DNA of 64,000 nucleotides from Psychrobacter celer (GCF_016107555.1 NZ_JABASU010000011.1:1-64000), one strand, 5' to 3'; numbered from the stretch's first letter, positions 54,716 to 64,000 are shown. Made by a program: numbers and translations. Notes: generated by a model not told the origin, from the sequence alone.

Positions 54716-54743
54716 AAAAAAGCCAGAACATCGGCTGGCTTCT
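54716..54743 (-). terminator. Terminator of ompW
   Basis: Minus strand AAGCCAGCC, loop, TCTGGCTTTTTTG; 35 bp after the ompW stop. Confidence 0.75.
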
Positions 54744-54777
54744 TATCTGGCATACTTTACTTGCTATGATAGATTTA

Positions 54778-55419
54778 TTAGAACTGTTTTACAAACGCAA
54801 CGCCATATACCCATGGGCTGATATCGACTTCACCAATTTTATCACCGTTTAGGCTAGCGTCAGTTTTGATGTCCATGTAGCGCGCATCGATACGGAAAGA
54901 TTCAGTAGGTGCATATGGGATGTCAAGACCGATATGACCAGCAACGCCAACGCTATCATCAAGATCTAGGTCATAATCGCCAGCTAATGGGATATAAACT
55001 TTTTCTTTAAAGAAAGTTGTATAGTTCACACCAACACCAACGAAAGGCTTCACATTCATAGGCAGGTTATAGCCGTCGAAGTGATACTGTACAGATAGAG
55101 TAGGGGGTAGATGCTGAGTTTTAGCATCAACAGTAGTTTCACCAGCTTTTAGGGTGATGTCATGATGGAATGGAATGGCTGCTAGTAACTCAACACCAAC
55201 ATTATCAGCGATGAAGTATTCGCCACTGATGGTTGGGCGCACATCGCCGTCAACGTCAACTGCAAAATCGCCTAAGACAGTAGATACAGTACCGTTGTCG
55301 CTTTTAGGGTCAACATAGTGTGCACCAGCGGCCACTGTCCAAGTACCAGCAGGAACGGCAAAAGCAGAAGTCATAGTAAGTGCAGTAGCAGCGGCTAAAA
55401 CTAGGGATTGTAGTTTCAT
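54778..55419 (-). CDS. ompW: OmpW-family outer-membrane protein
   Basis: 213 residues; Sec signal peptide MKLQSLVLAAATALTMTSAFA, then an eight-stranded barrel with OmpW signatures: AGAHYVDPKSDNG, LPPTLSVQYHF, KPFVGVGVNYTTFF and C-terminal FVKQF ending in Phe, the Bam recognition signal. Small hydrophobic-molecule channel by family. A rho-independent terminator follows. AAGGAATCAAACG precedes the ATG. Confidence 0.95.
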   Translation of the reverse strand: MKLQSLVLAAATALTMTSAFAVPAGTWTVAAGAHYVDPKSDNGTVSTVLGDFAVDVDGDVRPTISGEYFIADNVGVELLAAIPFHHDITLKAGETTVDAKTQHLPPTLSVQYHFDGYNLPMNVKPFVGVGVNYTTFFKEKVYIPLAGDYDLDLDDSVGVAGHIGLDIPYAPTESFRIDARYMDIKTDASLNGDKIGEVDISPWVYGVAFVKQF

Positions 55420-55695
55420 CGTTTGATTCCTTAACGTAATAGAGGATTATCAGTCAGCTAATGAGGGATGACAGTAGTGACCAATACATAATATTATGAT
55501 TATTGATTAATCTGTAACATTATAATGCCATTATAATACAAAACCACAATTTCTGTAAGGTAATAAATGGTTATTCTCAGTATTAAACCAAGATTTTTGC
55601 GTAAAGTTATCGATATTGAGGTATTGTGAACTTTTAGAAGTGGATGATAGGTAAAGGATAAAGGTTTTATTTTATAAACGGAGGCGCGCCATACT

Positions 55696-55923
55696 ATGCT
55701 TGGTTATTGTAGTAACTCTCCTCTGCGTTGTACTAACGCACGGACGATGCAGCTATTAAATGAAGTGGATGGCTGTTGTCCTGAGTGCCATCTGTTTTTG
55801 TTGCCTGCCCAAAATATCAGCCACCAGTTAAAGGTCGATGAACGGTTTTTACGATCGGCTATCTTGGCAATTGCCTTTACGCTGTTGATAACTGTCTATA
55901 TTTACTATAAAAATTTTGTATAA
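55696..55923 (+). CDS. Small zinc-ribbon membrane protein
   Basis: 75 residues: N-terminal Cys-rich part (CSNSPLRC at 5-12, CCPECHLFLLP at 27-37) that can bind one Zn ion, then one TM helix (about 54-70, ILAIAFTLLITVYIYY). GGAGG lies 11 bp before the ATG. Resembles short zinc-ribbon single-pass proteins whose role is not established. No close partner gene; the K+ channel starts 150 bp downstream. Confidence 0.62.
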   Translation: MLGYCSNSPLRCTNARTMQLLNEVDGCCPECHLFLLPAQNISHQLKVDERFLRSAILAIAFTLLITVYIYYKNFV

Positions 55924-56076
55924 TCTGAGGGCACACGCTAGCTGTGGATAACACGCAGCCGCCGATCGACGCCTTTTAGGTCAGCTTTGGCATTATGGCG
56001 GTCACGGTGATGTTTTTTGCGGCAATGGCGATTTATTTTATTTATCCACGCGCGGGTTTTACCGCATAAGGTCAGC

Positions 56077-57060
56077 ATGCTATTCCAATCTATACGGCGC
56101 TTACGTTTTTTTGTTTATGATATTTTGCAAAACGATGAGCATGACACTCGGTTTAGCCGTTATGTGGACTACTTCCTGATTTTTTTGATCATGACCAATG
56201 TCGCCGCTGTGATTGCCGAGTCTGTAGACAGCTGGTATTACCCTTATCAAGACTATTTTATTTGGTTTGAAAATTTCTCTATCGTTATTTTTTCTATCGA
56301 GTATTTGCTGCGTCTGTGGAGTGTGGCCGAAGCCAAACCAGATAATACCACTTGGCGTCAGCGCTGGGAGTGGCTCAAAAGCCCGTCGGCGATGATCGAC
56401 TTGATTGCAATCGCCCCTGCCTTTTTAAACTTCTTTGTCTCTATTGACTTGCGTTTCTTGCGTATTCTGCGTCTGTTTCGGATTTTGAAACTCACCCGCT
56501 ACTTTGCCTCTATGCGTATCTTGCTGGTGGTCATCAGTAAAGAAAAAGGCTCATTTCAAGCGGTTATCTTTATCTTGATTATCATGATTGTCACCGCCTC
56601 TAGCGGGATTTATTTGGTCGAAAATCACGCGCAGCCAGATGAGTTTGAGTCGATACCGAAGGCGATGTGGTGGGCGGTGGTGACGCTGACGACCGTCGGC
56701 TATGGTGATGTCATACCGATCACCAATGCAGGTAAGATATTGGGTGCCATCATTACCATATTGGGTGTGGGTCTGGCGGCATTGCCAGCTGGTATTTTGG
56801 CGACTGGTTTGGCCAATGAGCTGGCCCAGCGCCGCGAGGAGTTAGAGCAGCATTTTCGTGAGCAGCTGATTGACAGTGATTTTGATTTGGTGCAAAACCA
56901 GATGATGATTGACAAGATTCGCCGTGAGCTGGGGCTGGACAAGGAGCAGGCGCAAAATATCGTTTTACAAGTGCTGCGTGAGCAAGAGCTTGAGCGCCGC
57001 GAAAGAGAGGTGGAAAGGCGGCAAAAGAATTACTGCCCGCACTGCGGCGAGCCGTTATAG
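56077..57060 (+). CDS. Voltage-gated potassium channel family ion transporter
   Basis: 327 residues from the ATG at 56077 (AAGGTCAGC upstream; the frame begins at 56017 without ribosome site). Six TM segments with an S4 helix carrying regularly spaced Arg/Lys (RFLRILRLFRILKLTRY) and the K+ selectivity filter TTVGYGD at residues 205-211. The cytoplasmic C-terminus has a coiled coil and ends with a CPHC half zinc ribbon (YCPHCGEPL). Likely K+ permeant, six-TM Kv-like. Confidence 0.92.
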   Translation: MLFQSIRRLRFFVYDILQNDEHDTRFSRYVDYFLIFLIMTNVAAVIAESVDSWYYPYQDYFIWFENFSIVIFSIEYLLRLWSVAEAKPDNTTWRQRWEWLKSPSAMIDLIAIAPAFLNFFVSIDLRFLRILRLFRILKLTRYFASMRILLVVISKEKGSFQAVIFILIIMIVTASSGIYLVENHAQPDEFESIPKAMWWAVVTLTTVGYGDVIPITNAGKILGAIITILGVGLAALPAGILATGLANELAQRREELEQHFREQLIDSDFDLVQNQMMIDKIRRELGLDKEQAQNIVLQVLREQELERREREVERRQKNYCPHCGEPL

Positions 57061-57229
57061 AGCAGTGCACTACTCAACACGCCCTAGTCTTTTTTATCCG
57101 TTTTGTGTTTTAGTAGTTTTACAGCTTTATTTCTACATCTCCATTCCTGCGATTTCATTTTTATGGTCTCATTTTCTGGTTTTAATGGCTGCAGTCAAAC
57201 GCTGTGGCTGATTTCTCTTTATAGGCTTT

Positions 57230-57877
57230 TTATAGGCCTTGAGGGATAGGAAGGGCGCGCGCCAGTTCATAGGCGACTTGCTGCGCGGCTGTGGCCAAAT
57301 CCTCTGCTGCCAGTGGTAAGTTTTGCAAAGTTAGATGCCAGTCATCTACTTCTCGGCGCAAATGAGCGACCCAAAGTGTTTGGCAGTCGCGTGGCAGCTG
57401 TTTGAGATTGACTTCAAAACAGCGATTGCCTTCATCATCACTCAGGTGTATCTCGCCTTTTTTGACTCGAGAAAAAGGATGGCCGTGATAAGAGTTGGCC
57501 ATCATGGCGATATGGGTGATATGCGCAGGAATTTTGTCTAAATACAGTCTGATCTGCTCTTGATCAAGCGGTGCCAAATACATGGCCTGCTCACCGCGAT
57601 CTTTGCCATTTAAGCTATCGCCTTGATGGCGTACCGACTCCGCTTTGTCTCGCAGCTGCTTAAACCAAACGATATCGCTGATGGTGCAATTGTCATCGTA
57701 TAACGCGCACGCGATGTCGATATCTATCGCGCCTTGGTTTTTTTTAAAACGTTTTAGCAGTCCCTTTGGCTCAATTCTGGTAAATTCGTAGTTTAGCGCA
57801 AAAAACAAAGTCCCCGCATCTAAGCCTAGTCCTCTTAAGCTGTCGGAAAGTAGTGGCGATGGGGTCGTGGTCGACAT
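57230..57877 (-). CDS. TerD-family protein
   Basis: 215 residues. TerD fold with the Ca2+-site acidic patterns DIDIACALYDDN (about 51-62), VRHQGDS and the family's acidic-turn layout (here GDSLNGKDRGEQ). TerD proteins normally come in clusters with TerA/B/C/Z; here it stands alone between a K+ channel and a WYL regulator, so its tellurite-related partners are missing. Function inferred as a stress-associated Ca2+-binding cytosolic protein. AAGGAACAC upstream. Confidence 0.82.
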   Translation of the reverse strand: MSTTTPSPLLSDSLRGLGLDAGTLFFALNYEFTRIEPKGLLKRFKKNQGAIDIDIACALYDDNCTISDIVWFKQLRDKAESVRHQGDSLNGKDRGEQAMYLAPLDQEQIRLYLDKIPAHITHIAMMANSYHGHPFSRVKKGEIHLSDDEGNRCFEVNLKQLPRDCQTLWVAHLRREVDDWHLTLQNLPLAAEDLATAAQQVAYELARALPIPQGL

Positions 57878-57966
57878 AGTGTTCCTTTTACAATGGTTCG
57901 AGTTGCAATGGTTCGAGGATGTTATCGTGGTTTGAGTCTGTAACGCTTAAGACAAAATAACACCAG

Positions 57967-59082
57967 TTAATCAGGCTTATTATCAGTGGCGTTATTGGCG
58001 CTGTTATCCAAGACGGCTCGATATAGCAGCTCGGGATGAGCATTGAGCAGGCCACTACCAAAGCCGCGTAACCACCAAACCAGCTGTGAGGTTAGGTTGA
58101 CCGTGGCTTTGATGGTTAGGGTGTCGTCATCATTGACGGTGACGACTTGATCGTCACTAAGCTTACTTTCTGTCAGACTCTTGCCAGCTTGTTTGGTGAA
58201 TTGTAGCTCAATGGCCGTGTTTTTGCCACGCTCAGGTAGCTCGCCAAACAACGGATGACTAAAGCCCATACTGCCTGCCTCCAAATAGGTATCAAGCTGA
58301 AAATCCTCTGGCGTTTGTGCCGGACTCTCTAAAATCTCAACGCTATCAAACCGGTGCAGAGCAAAGGTGCGAATGATGGCTTCTGGGTCATCGGTACGGG
58401 TCGCTAATAAATAGATAATCACGCCGCGCTGAATGATGGCAATGGGGTTTAGCGTATATTCGCTGGCCTCATTTTTGTTGCTACGGGTGTAGCAGGCTTT
58501 GACCTGCAATTGATAAAAAAGCGCGTGATACAGATTGTCTTTGCTCTCGAGGTCAATGTGCGGGGCGATTAAGGGCTGAGTAGCAGGCTCAATGCGTACT
58601 CGGTCGATCCAAGAGTGCGTGACTTTACTGTTTTTTAGCTGTCGTCTTGCTAAATCAAACCAAGGAAACAGCTCGTCTAAAATCACGGGCGGTAATAGCT
58701 GGGTGAGATTGGCCTCTACCATATTAAAAGCCACCGCTTGTGATAGATTCATATGCGGTAGGCTGTGTAGCGGGGCATCGTCACGCCAGCGCCAGCCTTG
58801 CGGGTTGGCGTTGTTTTTTTCGATGGGAAAGCGTTTGGACAAGGCGTTTAGGTCGCGCTGTACGGTGCGCAGACTGATGTCAAACCCTGCAAGTTTGAGC
58901 TGCTCGTAAATGTGCGTCGTTCCCACCCAGCGATTGCGCTGTAGCTGTGAGAGTACTTGCCACTGCCGCGCCGTGGTTGCCGCGCCATGACGATTATTAT
59001 GATGAGTCTCTGCAGCAGGGGCATCGGTGCTCGTGCGCTGCTCGTCTATTCGCTCATCTGTGAGGGTATGATGTACAGTCAT
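57967..59082 (-). CDS. WYL-domain transcriptional regulator
   Basis: 371 residues. An HTH domain at about 40-100 (VGTTHIYEQLKLAGFDISLRTVQRDLNAL) of DeoR/HTH_11 type is followed by a WYL domain (about 180-265: NPIAIIQRGVIIYLLATRTDD ... ALHRFDSVEIL) and a C-terminal extension. WYL proteins sense nucleic acids or ligands and control stress or defence genes. It is 90 bp downstream of nothing obvious and tail-to-tail with the TerD gene region. No phage-defence genes are adjacent. Confidence 0.87.
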   Translation of the reverse strand: MTVHHTLTDERIDEQRTSTDAPAAETHHNNRHGAATTARQWQVLSQLQRNRWVGTTHIYEQLKLAGFDISLRTVQRDLNALSKRFPIEKNNANPQGWRWRDDAPLHSLPHMNLSQAVAFNMVEANLTQLLPPVILDELFPWFDLARRQLKNSKVTHSWIDRVRIEPATQPLIAPHIDLESKDNLYHALFYQLQVKACYTRSNKNEASEYTLNPIAIIQRGVIIYLLATRTDDPEAIIRTFALHRFDSVEILESPAQTPEDFQLDTYLEAGSMGFSHPLFGELPERGKNTAIELQFTKQAGKSLTESKLSDDQVVTVNDDDTLTIKATVNLTSQLVWWLRGFGSGLLNAHPELLYRAVLDNSANNATDNKPD

Positions 59083-59306
59083 TCAGAGATAACCTTTATG
59101 AAGTCACAAATCAATGTCGCAATCGATATGGATATTTTAATGCTAATATTTTAACGCTGGTATTTTAATGAATCCGTCGCCGGTTATCATGGCAGAAAAG
59201 CAGCTTGACGTCTATCTTGACATCTATGTTGTGTCTATCATTGATGAGCAGCGTATGATAAACGACGGTAGCAGGTCGTCAGCCCATGCTCTAATGCCTG
59301 TCACCA

Positions 59307-62057
59307 TCAGGGCTGGGAGATATCAGGCGACTCATCAGCTGTCGTGATATCCGCGGTTGAGTCGTCATTACCTTTTTCATCTTTCTCTTCTTGATGTTGA
59401 CGTCTTTTTTTCTTGTCTTTTTTCTTTTTTGCCTTGCGCTTTTTTTGGCCGGTTTGCTTGGCGTCTTTATCCTCAATATCGTCATCGACGTTTTGGTTTT
59501 CGTCCCACAGCAGTAAGCGATTTAATACTTTGCCAAACAACGTGTCTTTACGATAGCGGCCTTTTTTATTCATGGTGTCGACAGGCAGTCCTGTCATCAG
59601 TGTCAACGCTTCACTTAGGCTCTGCACCCCATAGATATGAAACTTACCAGCTTTGACTGCAGCGATGATGTCGTCGCGCAGCATCAGCTGCTGGATGTTG
59701 GCAACAGGGATGACCACGCCTTGCTGACCTGTCAGTTCTTGCTCGTGGCAAGCATCAAAAAATCCAGCGATTTTAGCGTTGATGCCACCGACAGCTTGTA
59801 CCTCACCTAATTGGTTCATGGAGCCAGTAATGGCTAAGGACTGATCGATTGGCACATCTGCTAAGGCTGAGAGCAGCGCGCAGCCTTCGCTGACCGTGGC
59901 GCTGTCGCCATCGATCTGCGCGTAGCTTTGCTCAAAAGCAAGTGAGGCACTAAAGTTAAGGGCGTGGTGTTGACTAAACAGCGCCCGCAAATAGCTGGTC
60001 ATAATCAACATGCCCTTAGCATGTAGACTACCGCCCAAATCCACATCGCGCTCGATATCGAGAATCTCACCTGCGCCGATGTTGGGTTGAATGACGGCGG
60101 TGAGGCGTGCTGGCATGCCAAACTCGCTATCGGCATAGCTGACCACGGTCAGGGCGTTGACTTGCCCGACCGCATGACCTTGGGTTTGAATGAGCTGCTG
60201 GCCGTTTTTTAGCTCATCCCAGTATAAGTCGCGCAGATACCCTGAGCGCTCGTCCATATCCTCAATGGCTTGCATGACGTGATGGGCATCAACGATATGC
60301 TGGCCATCTAAGCGCGCATGGCGATCAGACTCGTGCAGCAGTTTGATCAACAAGTCGCTGTGTAAGCTTAAGCGGTCTTGGTCTTCGGCTTGTAAGCTCA
60401 AATGCTCAAGCAGCGCCGCCTGTGCATTGCGATCGAATGGACAAAGGCTAGCATGATCGATGATATCAGCCATTTTTGCCACCAATGCCAACTCGTGCTC
60501 AGGGCTGCGCGTCACATCGTCGTGGAAGTCGGCACGCACCTTAAAGACGGCATCAAACTCAGGCTCAAGCTCCAAAAGCTCGTAATATAGGTCAGCTTCG
60601 CCCAGCAAAATCACCTTGACCTCAAGGTCAATGGGTGACGGCGCAAGTGATAAGCTACCCGTCAAAGTCAGCATTTGCTCAAGGCTAGAGAGTTTGATTT
60701 TGCGTGATTGCAGAGCGCGTTTGAGGCCTTGCCAAGCATAAGGATGCTCAAGTAAATGACTGGCCTCCAACAACAGATAACCGCCATTGGCACGGTGTAG
60801 GGCGCCCGCTCGAATCATACTGACGTCAGTGGTGACTGTGCCCAACTGGGTGATTTGCTCGACATGGCCCAATAGATTTAGATGCGTCGGCAAATCCTCA
60901 AAGACCACAGGTGCACCACTGTCTGGCGCGTGACTGACGATGACATTGACCGCATAACGACTGGGAGTGGTGGCCAGCGCTGCTGTGACAAACTCTTCAT
61001 CATCGCCATTGACGATGCGCTCGGCATGCGTGACCATATCTGCAGATACGGCTTTTAGGTAATCGACGACTTGTGGCTGAGCTGCAAACTGCTGATAAAC
61101 TGGGGCAAATAACGGCTGTAGGGCACGGCGTGCAATGTCACGATGCAGTGCCTCGATGGCGTCATTGGCTTCGTCTTCTAATTGCTCTAGTGCGATGGTG
61201 AGCTGACTTAGGCGCTTTTGCATGTGGTTTTTTTGTACGAAGTTGTCGAGCTCGGCTTCGTATTCGTCATCGCCAGAGAGCACCTTGTCTTGCTTGCCAC
61301 GACGATGCGCCGTCTCATTGGGCTTGGCTGCGGCGTACGGATTATCTGACCTAGGGCTGGCGGGAGTGTGCTCAGCGGCGGTATCGGCGGCGAGCTGACT
61401 TGGATGGACAAACACCGCTTTGTTATCAAACGAGCGAAACGTCAAAGCCAAGTCGTATTGCTTGCCTTCGGCATTGAGCACATCATAAGCCTGGCTTTCT
61501 TTTTGATGGGTGGCGTTTTTGATGGCTTCTATTTTGCTTTGGTATTGATCACTGCGAAAACGCTGACTGAGGCGTTTTTTGGCTTGCTGCCACAATTGAC
61601 TCACCTGCTGCTGCAATATCTCTGCTTGTCCAGCAGGTAGGGATAATGCTTGCGGCGTACGAGGATCAGCGAAATTATGCACATAGACCCAGTCATCAGG
61701 CGTTGGCGCATCGGCAGCGATGCGAGTCAGTAAACGGCTGATGACCGTACGTTTGCCCAAACCGTTTTCGCCCGCGGCAAACACATGATAGCCACTGGCC
61801 TTGATGTCTAGGGCGGTTTGCAATGCTTTTAGCGCTCGCTGCTGGCCAAAGCCCACGTCCAAATCAGGGGCAGTTCGGGTGTCGCTTGGCAGTGCCGTAG
61901 GATCGCTGTAGCGCTTCAATTGCGCGGCGCTTAGGTGGCAGTGCTGCTTCACTTCTAAAAAACGTGGATGCAGCTGTGTTACCTTTTTTGCGTGTTTTGT
62001 CTGTTCTTTGGTGGTGTCTATTGCTGGGTCGGTCAGCTGAATCGAGGGTGTTACCAT
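59307..62057 (-). CDS. Lon-related ATP-dependent protease (LonB/YcbZ-like)
   Basis: 916 residues. N-terminal AAA+ region with Walker A-like FAAGENGLGKRTVISRL (about 97-110), a middle region, and a C-terminal S16 protease domain with DGDSATVSEGCALLSALADVP (catalytic Ser in VSEGC) and the Lys-dyad region (GGINAKIAGFFDAC). Differs from classical Lon by architecture, as YcbZ does. Two odd regions: an insertion of about 45 residues near 205-250 (Ala/Pro/His, Arg-rich), and a tail of about 50 residues (865-916) with a Lys/Arg cluster then acidic residues, absent from related enzymes. Upstream of rsmG, divergent. Confidence 0.85.
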   Translation of the reverse strand: MVTPSIQLTDPAIDTTKEQTKHAKKVTQLHPRFLEVKQHCHLSAAQLKRYSDPTALPSDTRTAPDLDVGFGQQRALKALQTALDIKASGYHVFAAGENGLGKRTVISRLLTRIAADAPTPDDWVYVHNFADPRTPQALSLPAGQAEILQQQVSQLWQQAKKRLSQRFRSDQYQSKIEAIKNATHQKESQAYDVLNAEGKQYDLALTFRSFDNKAVFVHPSQLAADTAAEHTPASPRSDNPYAAAKPNETAHRRGKQDKVLSGDDEYEAELDNFVQKNHMQKRLSQLTIALEQLEDEANDAIEALHRDIARRALQPLFAPVYQQFAAQPQVVDYLKAVSADMVTHAERIVNGDDEEFVTAALATTPSRYAVNVIVSHAPDSGAPVVFEDLPTHLNLLGHVEQITQLGTVTTDVSMIRAGALHRANGGYLLLEASHLLEHPYAWQGLKRALQSRKIKLSSLEQMLTLTGSLSLAPSPIDLEVKVILLGEADLYYELLELEPEFDAVFKVRADFHDDVTRSPEHELALVAKMADIIDHASLCPFDRNAQAALLEHLSLQAEDQDRLSLHSDLLIKLLHESDRHARLDGQHIVDAHHVMQAIEDMDERSGYLRDLYWDELKNGQQLIQTQGHAVGQVNALTVVSYADSEFGMPARLTAVIQPNIGAGEILDIERDVDLGGSLHAKGMLIMTSYLRALFSQHHALNFSASLAFEQSYAQIDGDSATVSEGCALLSALADVPIDQSLAITGSMNQLGEVQAVGGINAKIAGFFDACHEQELTGQQGVVIPVANIQQLMLRDDIIAAVKAGKFHIYGVQSLSEALTLMTGLPVDTMNKKGRYRKDTLFGKVLNRLLLWDENQNVDDDIEDKDAKQTGQKKRKAKKKKDKKKRRQHQEEKDEKGNDDSTADITTADESPDISQP

Positions 62058-62366
62058 ATCATTAGTGTCTTGTTTGGTCGCGTTTTTGATGATTGGGAAG
62101 TGTTGCTATGAGGCGGTTTGATTATCGGTGTCTAGGATGCGGCCTTTAAAAATGAGCGATTGGTTTTTTAGTATATTTCATCATAAAGCTGCGGTCTTTG
62201 CTGCGTATGATAGCAGTAAATACTCAGCGGTTTGCTATGATTAAAGAACAATAACGCCTCAAAGACTGCGCAGATAGTATAAGATGTCTCACATTGGGGC
62301 AATCTGCAACTATTCAATACGCGGAGTGCGTGATAAAATAAACGGTTCACATGTCAAAACTGGATA
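62058..62366. other. Intergenic region lonB-like/rsmG
   Basis: About 310 bp between divergent genes. AT-rich, with no gene, repeat copy or clear promoter hexamers; it must contain the rsmG promoter. Confidence 0.35.
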
Positions 62367-63092
62367 ATGCGCCTTATGTCAGCTTCTGCCAAAAAAACCT
62401 CACCATCTACCAGCGTGAATCATGCCGCTATCGATCCGGCCGGCTTTGTTAAACTTGGCACACAGCTGCCAGCACTGGCCGATACGTTGGCACAAGCGAT
62501 CAATGAGCTGGGTTTGTCTTTGAGTGAGATGCAGCAGCGCATGCTATTATTGTACTTAGATCAGCTTTTATTGTGGAATAAGGCGTATAATCTCACCGCC
62601 ATCACTGATCCCAAAGAAGCACTGATCAAGCATGTGATTGATTGTTTGGCTATTATACCGCATTTGCCGTCAGGGTCACTGTTAGATATCGGTACAGGGG
62701 CAGGGCTGCCAGCCGTTATTATCGCGATTTGCCAGCCTGAGCGCACTTGCACAGCCTTGGACAGTAATCAGAAAAAAATTCGCTTTATCAAACAAATCAG
62801 TAGTGAGCTTGGCCTACATAATATGCAGCCTATTGCTTCTCGTATCGAGGCGCACGAGGCCAGTTATGAGGTGGTGACCTCGCGTGCTTTTGCCAGCCTG
62901 ATTGATTTTGTCCACGTGGCACAGCCAAGACTGGCCGCAGAGGGACGATTGTGCGCGATGAAGGGCAAAGTGCCAAGCGATGAAGAGCTGCAAGCGCTCG
63001 AGCATGACTGGCGTATCAACACCATAAAGTTAACAGTGCCGCGTTTACATGATAGTCGTCATTTGATTGAATTGTCTGCTAAAAATGTCTAA
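62367..63092 (+). CDS. rsmG: 16S rRNA (guanine527-N7)-methyltransferase
   Basis: GidB/RsmG methylates G527 of 16S rRNA. 241 residues, with the SAM-binding LLDIGTGAGLPAVIIAI (about 110-126), CTALDSNQKKIRF, and SRAFASL motifs intact. An N-terminal polar extension of about 35 residues precedes the conserved domain. No strong ribosome site at either ATG 62367 or 62376. Next to parA as commonly seen; mnmG does not precede it here. Confidence 0.94.
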   Translation: MRLMSASAKKTSPSTSVNHAAIDPAGFVKLGTQLPALADTLAQAINELGLSLSEMQQRMLLLYLDQLLLWNKAYNLTAITDPKEALIKHVIDCLAIIPHLPSGSLLDIGTGAGLPAVIIAICQPERTCTALDSNQKKIRFIKQISSELGLHNMQPIASRIEAHEASYEVVTSRAFASLIDFVHVAQPRLAAEGRLCAMKGKVPSDEELQALEHDWRINTIKLTVPRLHDSRHLIELSAKNV

Positions 63093-63242
63093 GCTATGAG
63101 CCCGTGCGGTCGTGAAACATCGTTTACCTTGATATCCAAATAGCATATATTGATGAGTCTCAAGGTTGCAGGGTGTTGTGATTGCAAGCGTCAGTAAAAA
63201 AGAGAATAACCGTAATAGATCCTATTAAAATTGAGTGAGTGT

Positions 63243-64000
63243 ATGGAAATCATAGCAATTGCCAATCAAAAAGGCGGCGTGGGTAAAACCACGACGGCGG
63301 TAAATTTGACCGCCAGCTTGGCTGCTAAGCGCAAGCGTGTCCTGCTGATTGACCTAGACCCACAAGGCAATGCGACCAGTGGTACAGGTGTCGATAAAAA
63401 CGAGCTGTCCTTGACCATCGCTGATGTGCTGCTCGATGGCGTCTCGCTGGCTGATGCGATTGTCTCCAGTCCTGCTGGGTTTGACGTGATTGGTGCCAAC
63501 CGAGATTTGGCAGGTATGGACATCACTTTGATGAACAAAACAGACAGTCATGAGCTGTTTAAAAACGCCATGGCGGCGCTGGTAGAGCAGCAAGCCGCTA
63601 CCAATACACCGGCTTATGATTATGTGATTATCGATTGCGCGCCGAGTTTGAATTTGTTGACAATCAATGCTTTGGTGGCAACTGACGGTGTGATTATTCC
63701 AATGCAATGCGAATACTATGCGCTAGAAGGGCTGGCCGACTTGTCGCAGACTATTGAGCGTTTAACTGAGCTCAATCCAAATCTCTATATACGCGGCGTC
63801 GTAAGAACCCTATATGATGCACGTAACACACTCGCACGCGATGTCTCAGCCGAGCTTGAGGCGCATTTTGGCGATATCATGTACAAAACCCATATCCCCA
63901 GAAACATTCGTCTGGCAGAAGCACCTGCCCATGGTTTGCCGGTGATTGCGTATGAGAGGTGGTCAAAAGGGTCGCGCGCTTACCAAAAACTGGCCGCTGA
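63243..64000 (+). CDS. parA: Chromosome-partitioning ATPase ParA (partial)
   Basis: Deviant Walker A ATPase KGGVGKTTTAVNL (residues 11-23), LLIDLDPQGNATSG and DYVIIDCAPS Walker B region, all typical of Soj/ParA. Reading frame from ATG 63243 is open to the end of the window; only a few C-terminal residues are cut off. parB is expected next. Together with rsmG the gene implies proximity to the replication origin in many gammaproteobacteria, though oriC is not seen here. Confidence 0.93.
   Translation, partial: MEIIAIANQKGGVGKTTTAVNLTASLAAKRKRVLLIDLDPQGNATSGTGVDKNELSLTIADVLLDGVSLADAIVSSPAGFDVIGANRDLAGMDITLMNKTDSHELFKNAMAALVEQQAATNTPAYDYVIIDCAPSLNLLTINALVATDGVIIPMQCEYYALEGLADLSQTIERLTELNPNLYIRGVVRTLYDARNTLARDVSAELEAHFGDIMYKTHIPRNIRLAEAPAHGLPVIAYERWSKGSRAYQKLAA

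Noticed and set aside
55510..55545. Zur-like ACATTATAATG and CATTATAATAC upstream of ompW
   Set aside because: Lacks the GTTATAnTATAAC palindrome; looks like an AT-rich promoter.
63108..63122. GTGAAACA near the parA start resembling half of a parS site
   Set aside because: Only one half of the TGTTTCAC-GTGAAACA palindrome is present; the left half does not match.

Overview
The window reads as chromosomal DNA of a Moraxellaceae gammaproteobacterium, most likely Psychrobacter. This is inferred from protein character and gene content: T2SS genes scattered in small clusters, a PpsA/PSRP pair, homodimeric AceE with a two-lipoyl AceF, an rsmG-parA junction, and acidic, Asn/Asp/Ser-rich protein variants. 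No 16S gene or species marker is present, so the genus is an inference.

Layout. 1-1.6 kb: an AT-rich tyrosine integrase abuts the 3' end of tRNA-Leu(CAA), which looks like the edge of an integrated island extending left out of the window. 1.7-12.6 kb: fpr, trmO, gspE, a hexapeptide acyltransferase, tatD, a TetR regulator, the minor pseudopilin operon gspHIJK and a FabR-like repressor. 12.7-21.6 kb: dgt, a His-rich lipoprotein preceded by a Zur-box palindrome, ychF, a DadA-like/RidA pair, arfB, an ECHDC3-type crotonase, then a decayed locus where a TnpB relic abuts a frameshifted cobS remnant upstream of cobC, with two different non-autonomous mobile elements. 21.8-30.6 kb: the rpsF-rpsR-rplI operon, a GYF-RDD membrane protein, ppsA and its regulator ppsR (divergent), a DUF4377-type lipoprotein and sthA. 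31-37.5 kb: a minus-strand export operon (TolC, YihY, HlyD, two ABC-2 permeases) with no ATPase. 38-43.7 kb: glpK, a glycine-zipper protein, an EEP-family nuclease/phosphatase, a TetR regulator and an exported protein. 43.9-49.5 kb: a roughly 1773-residue secreted DUF11/Cna-B/Ig/beta-barrel protein preceded by the truncated tail of a second protein. 49.9-57 kb: aceEF, ompW, a zinc-ribbon membrane protein and a voltage-gated K+ channel. 57.2-64 kb: a lone TerD protein, a WYL regulator, a Lon-like protease (LonB/YcbZ type), rsmG and the start of parA.

Most of the window is ordinary core genome. The most unusual items are: the Zur-box/His-rich/MliC-like lipoprotein at 14.3-14.9 kb; a 140-150 bp TIR-bounded hairpin element present four times; a second 131 bp element with 8 bp target duplication; the TnpB/cobS ruin; the ATPase-less ABC-2 exporter operon with an embedded YihY gene; the giant barrel protein with its degraded upstream partner; and a series of low-complexity insertions or tails in conserved enzymes (TrmO, GlpK, LonB, SthA). 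No CRISPR array, rRNA gene, complete IS or prophage structural gene was seen.
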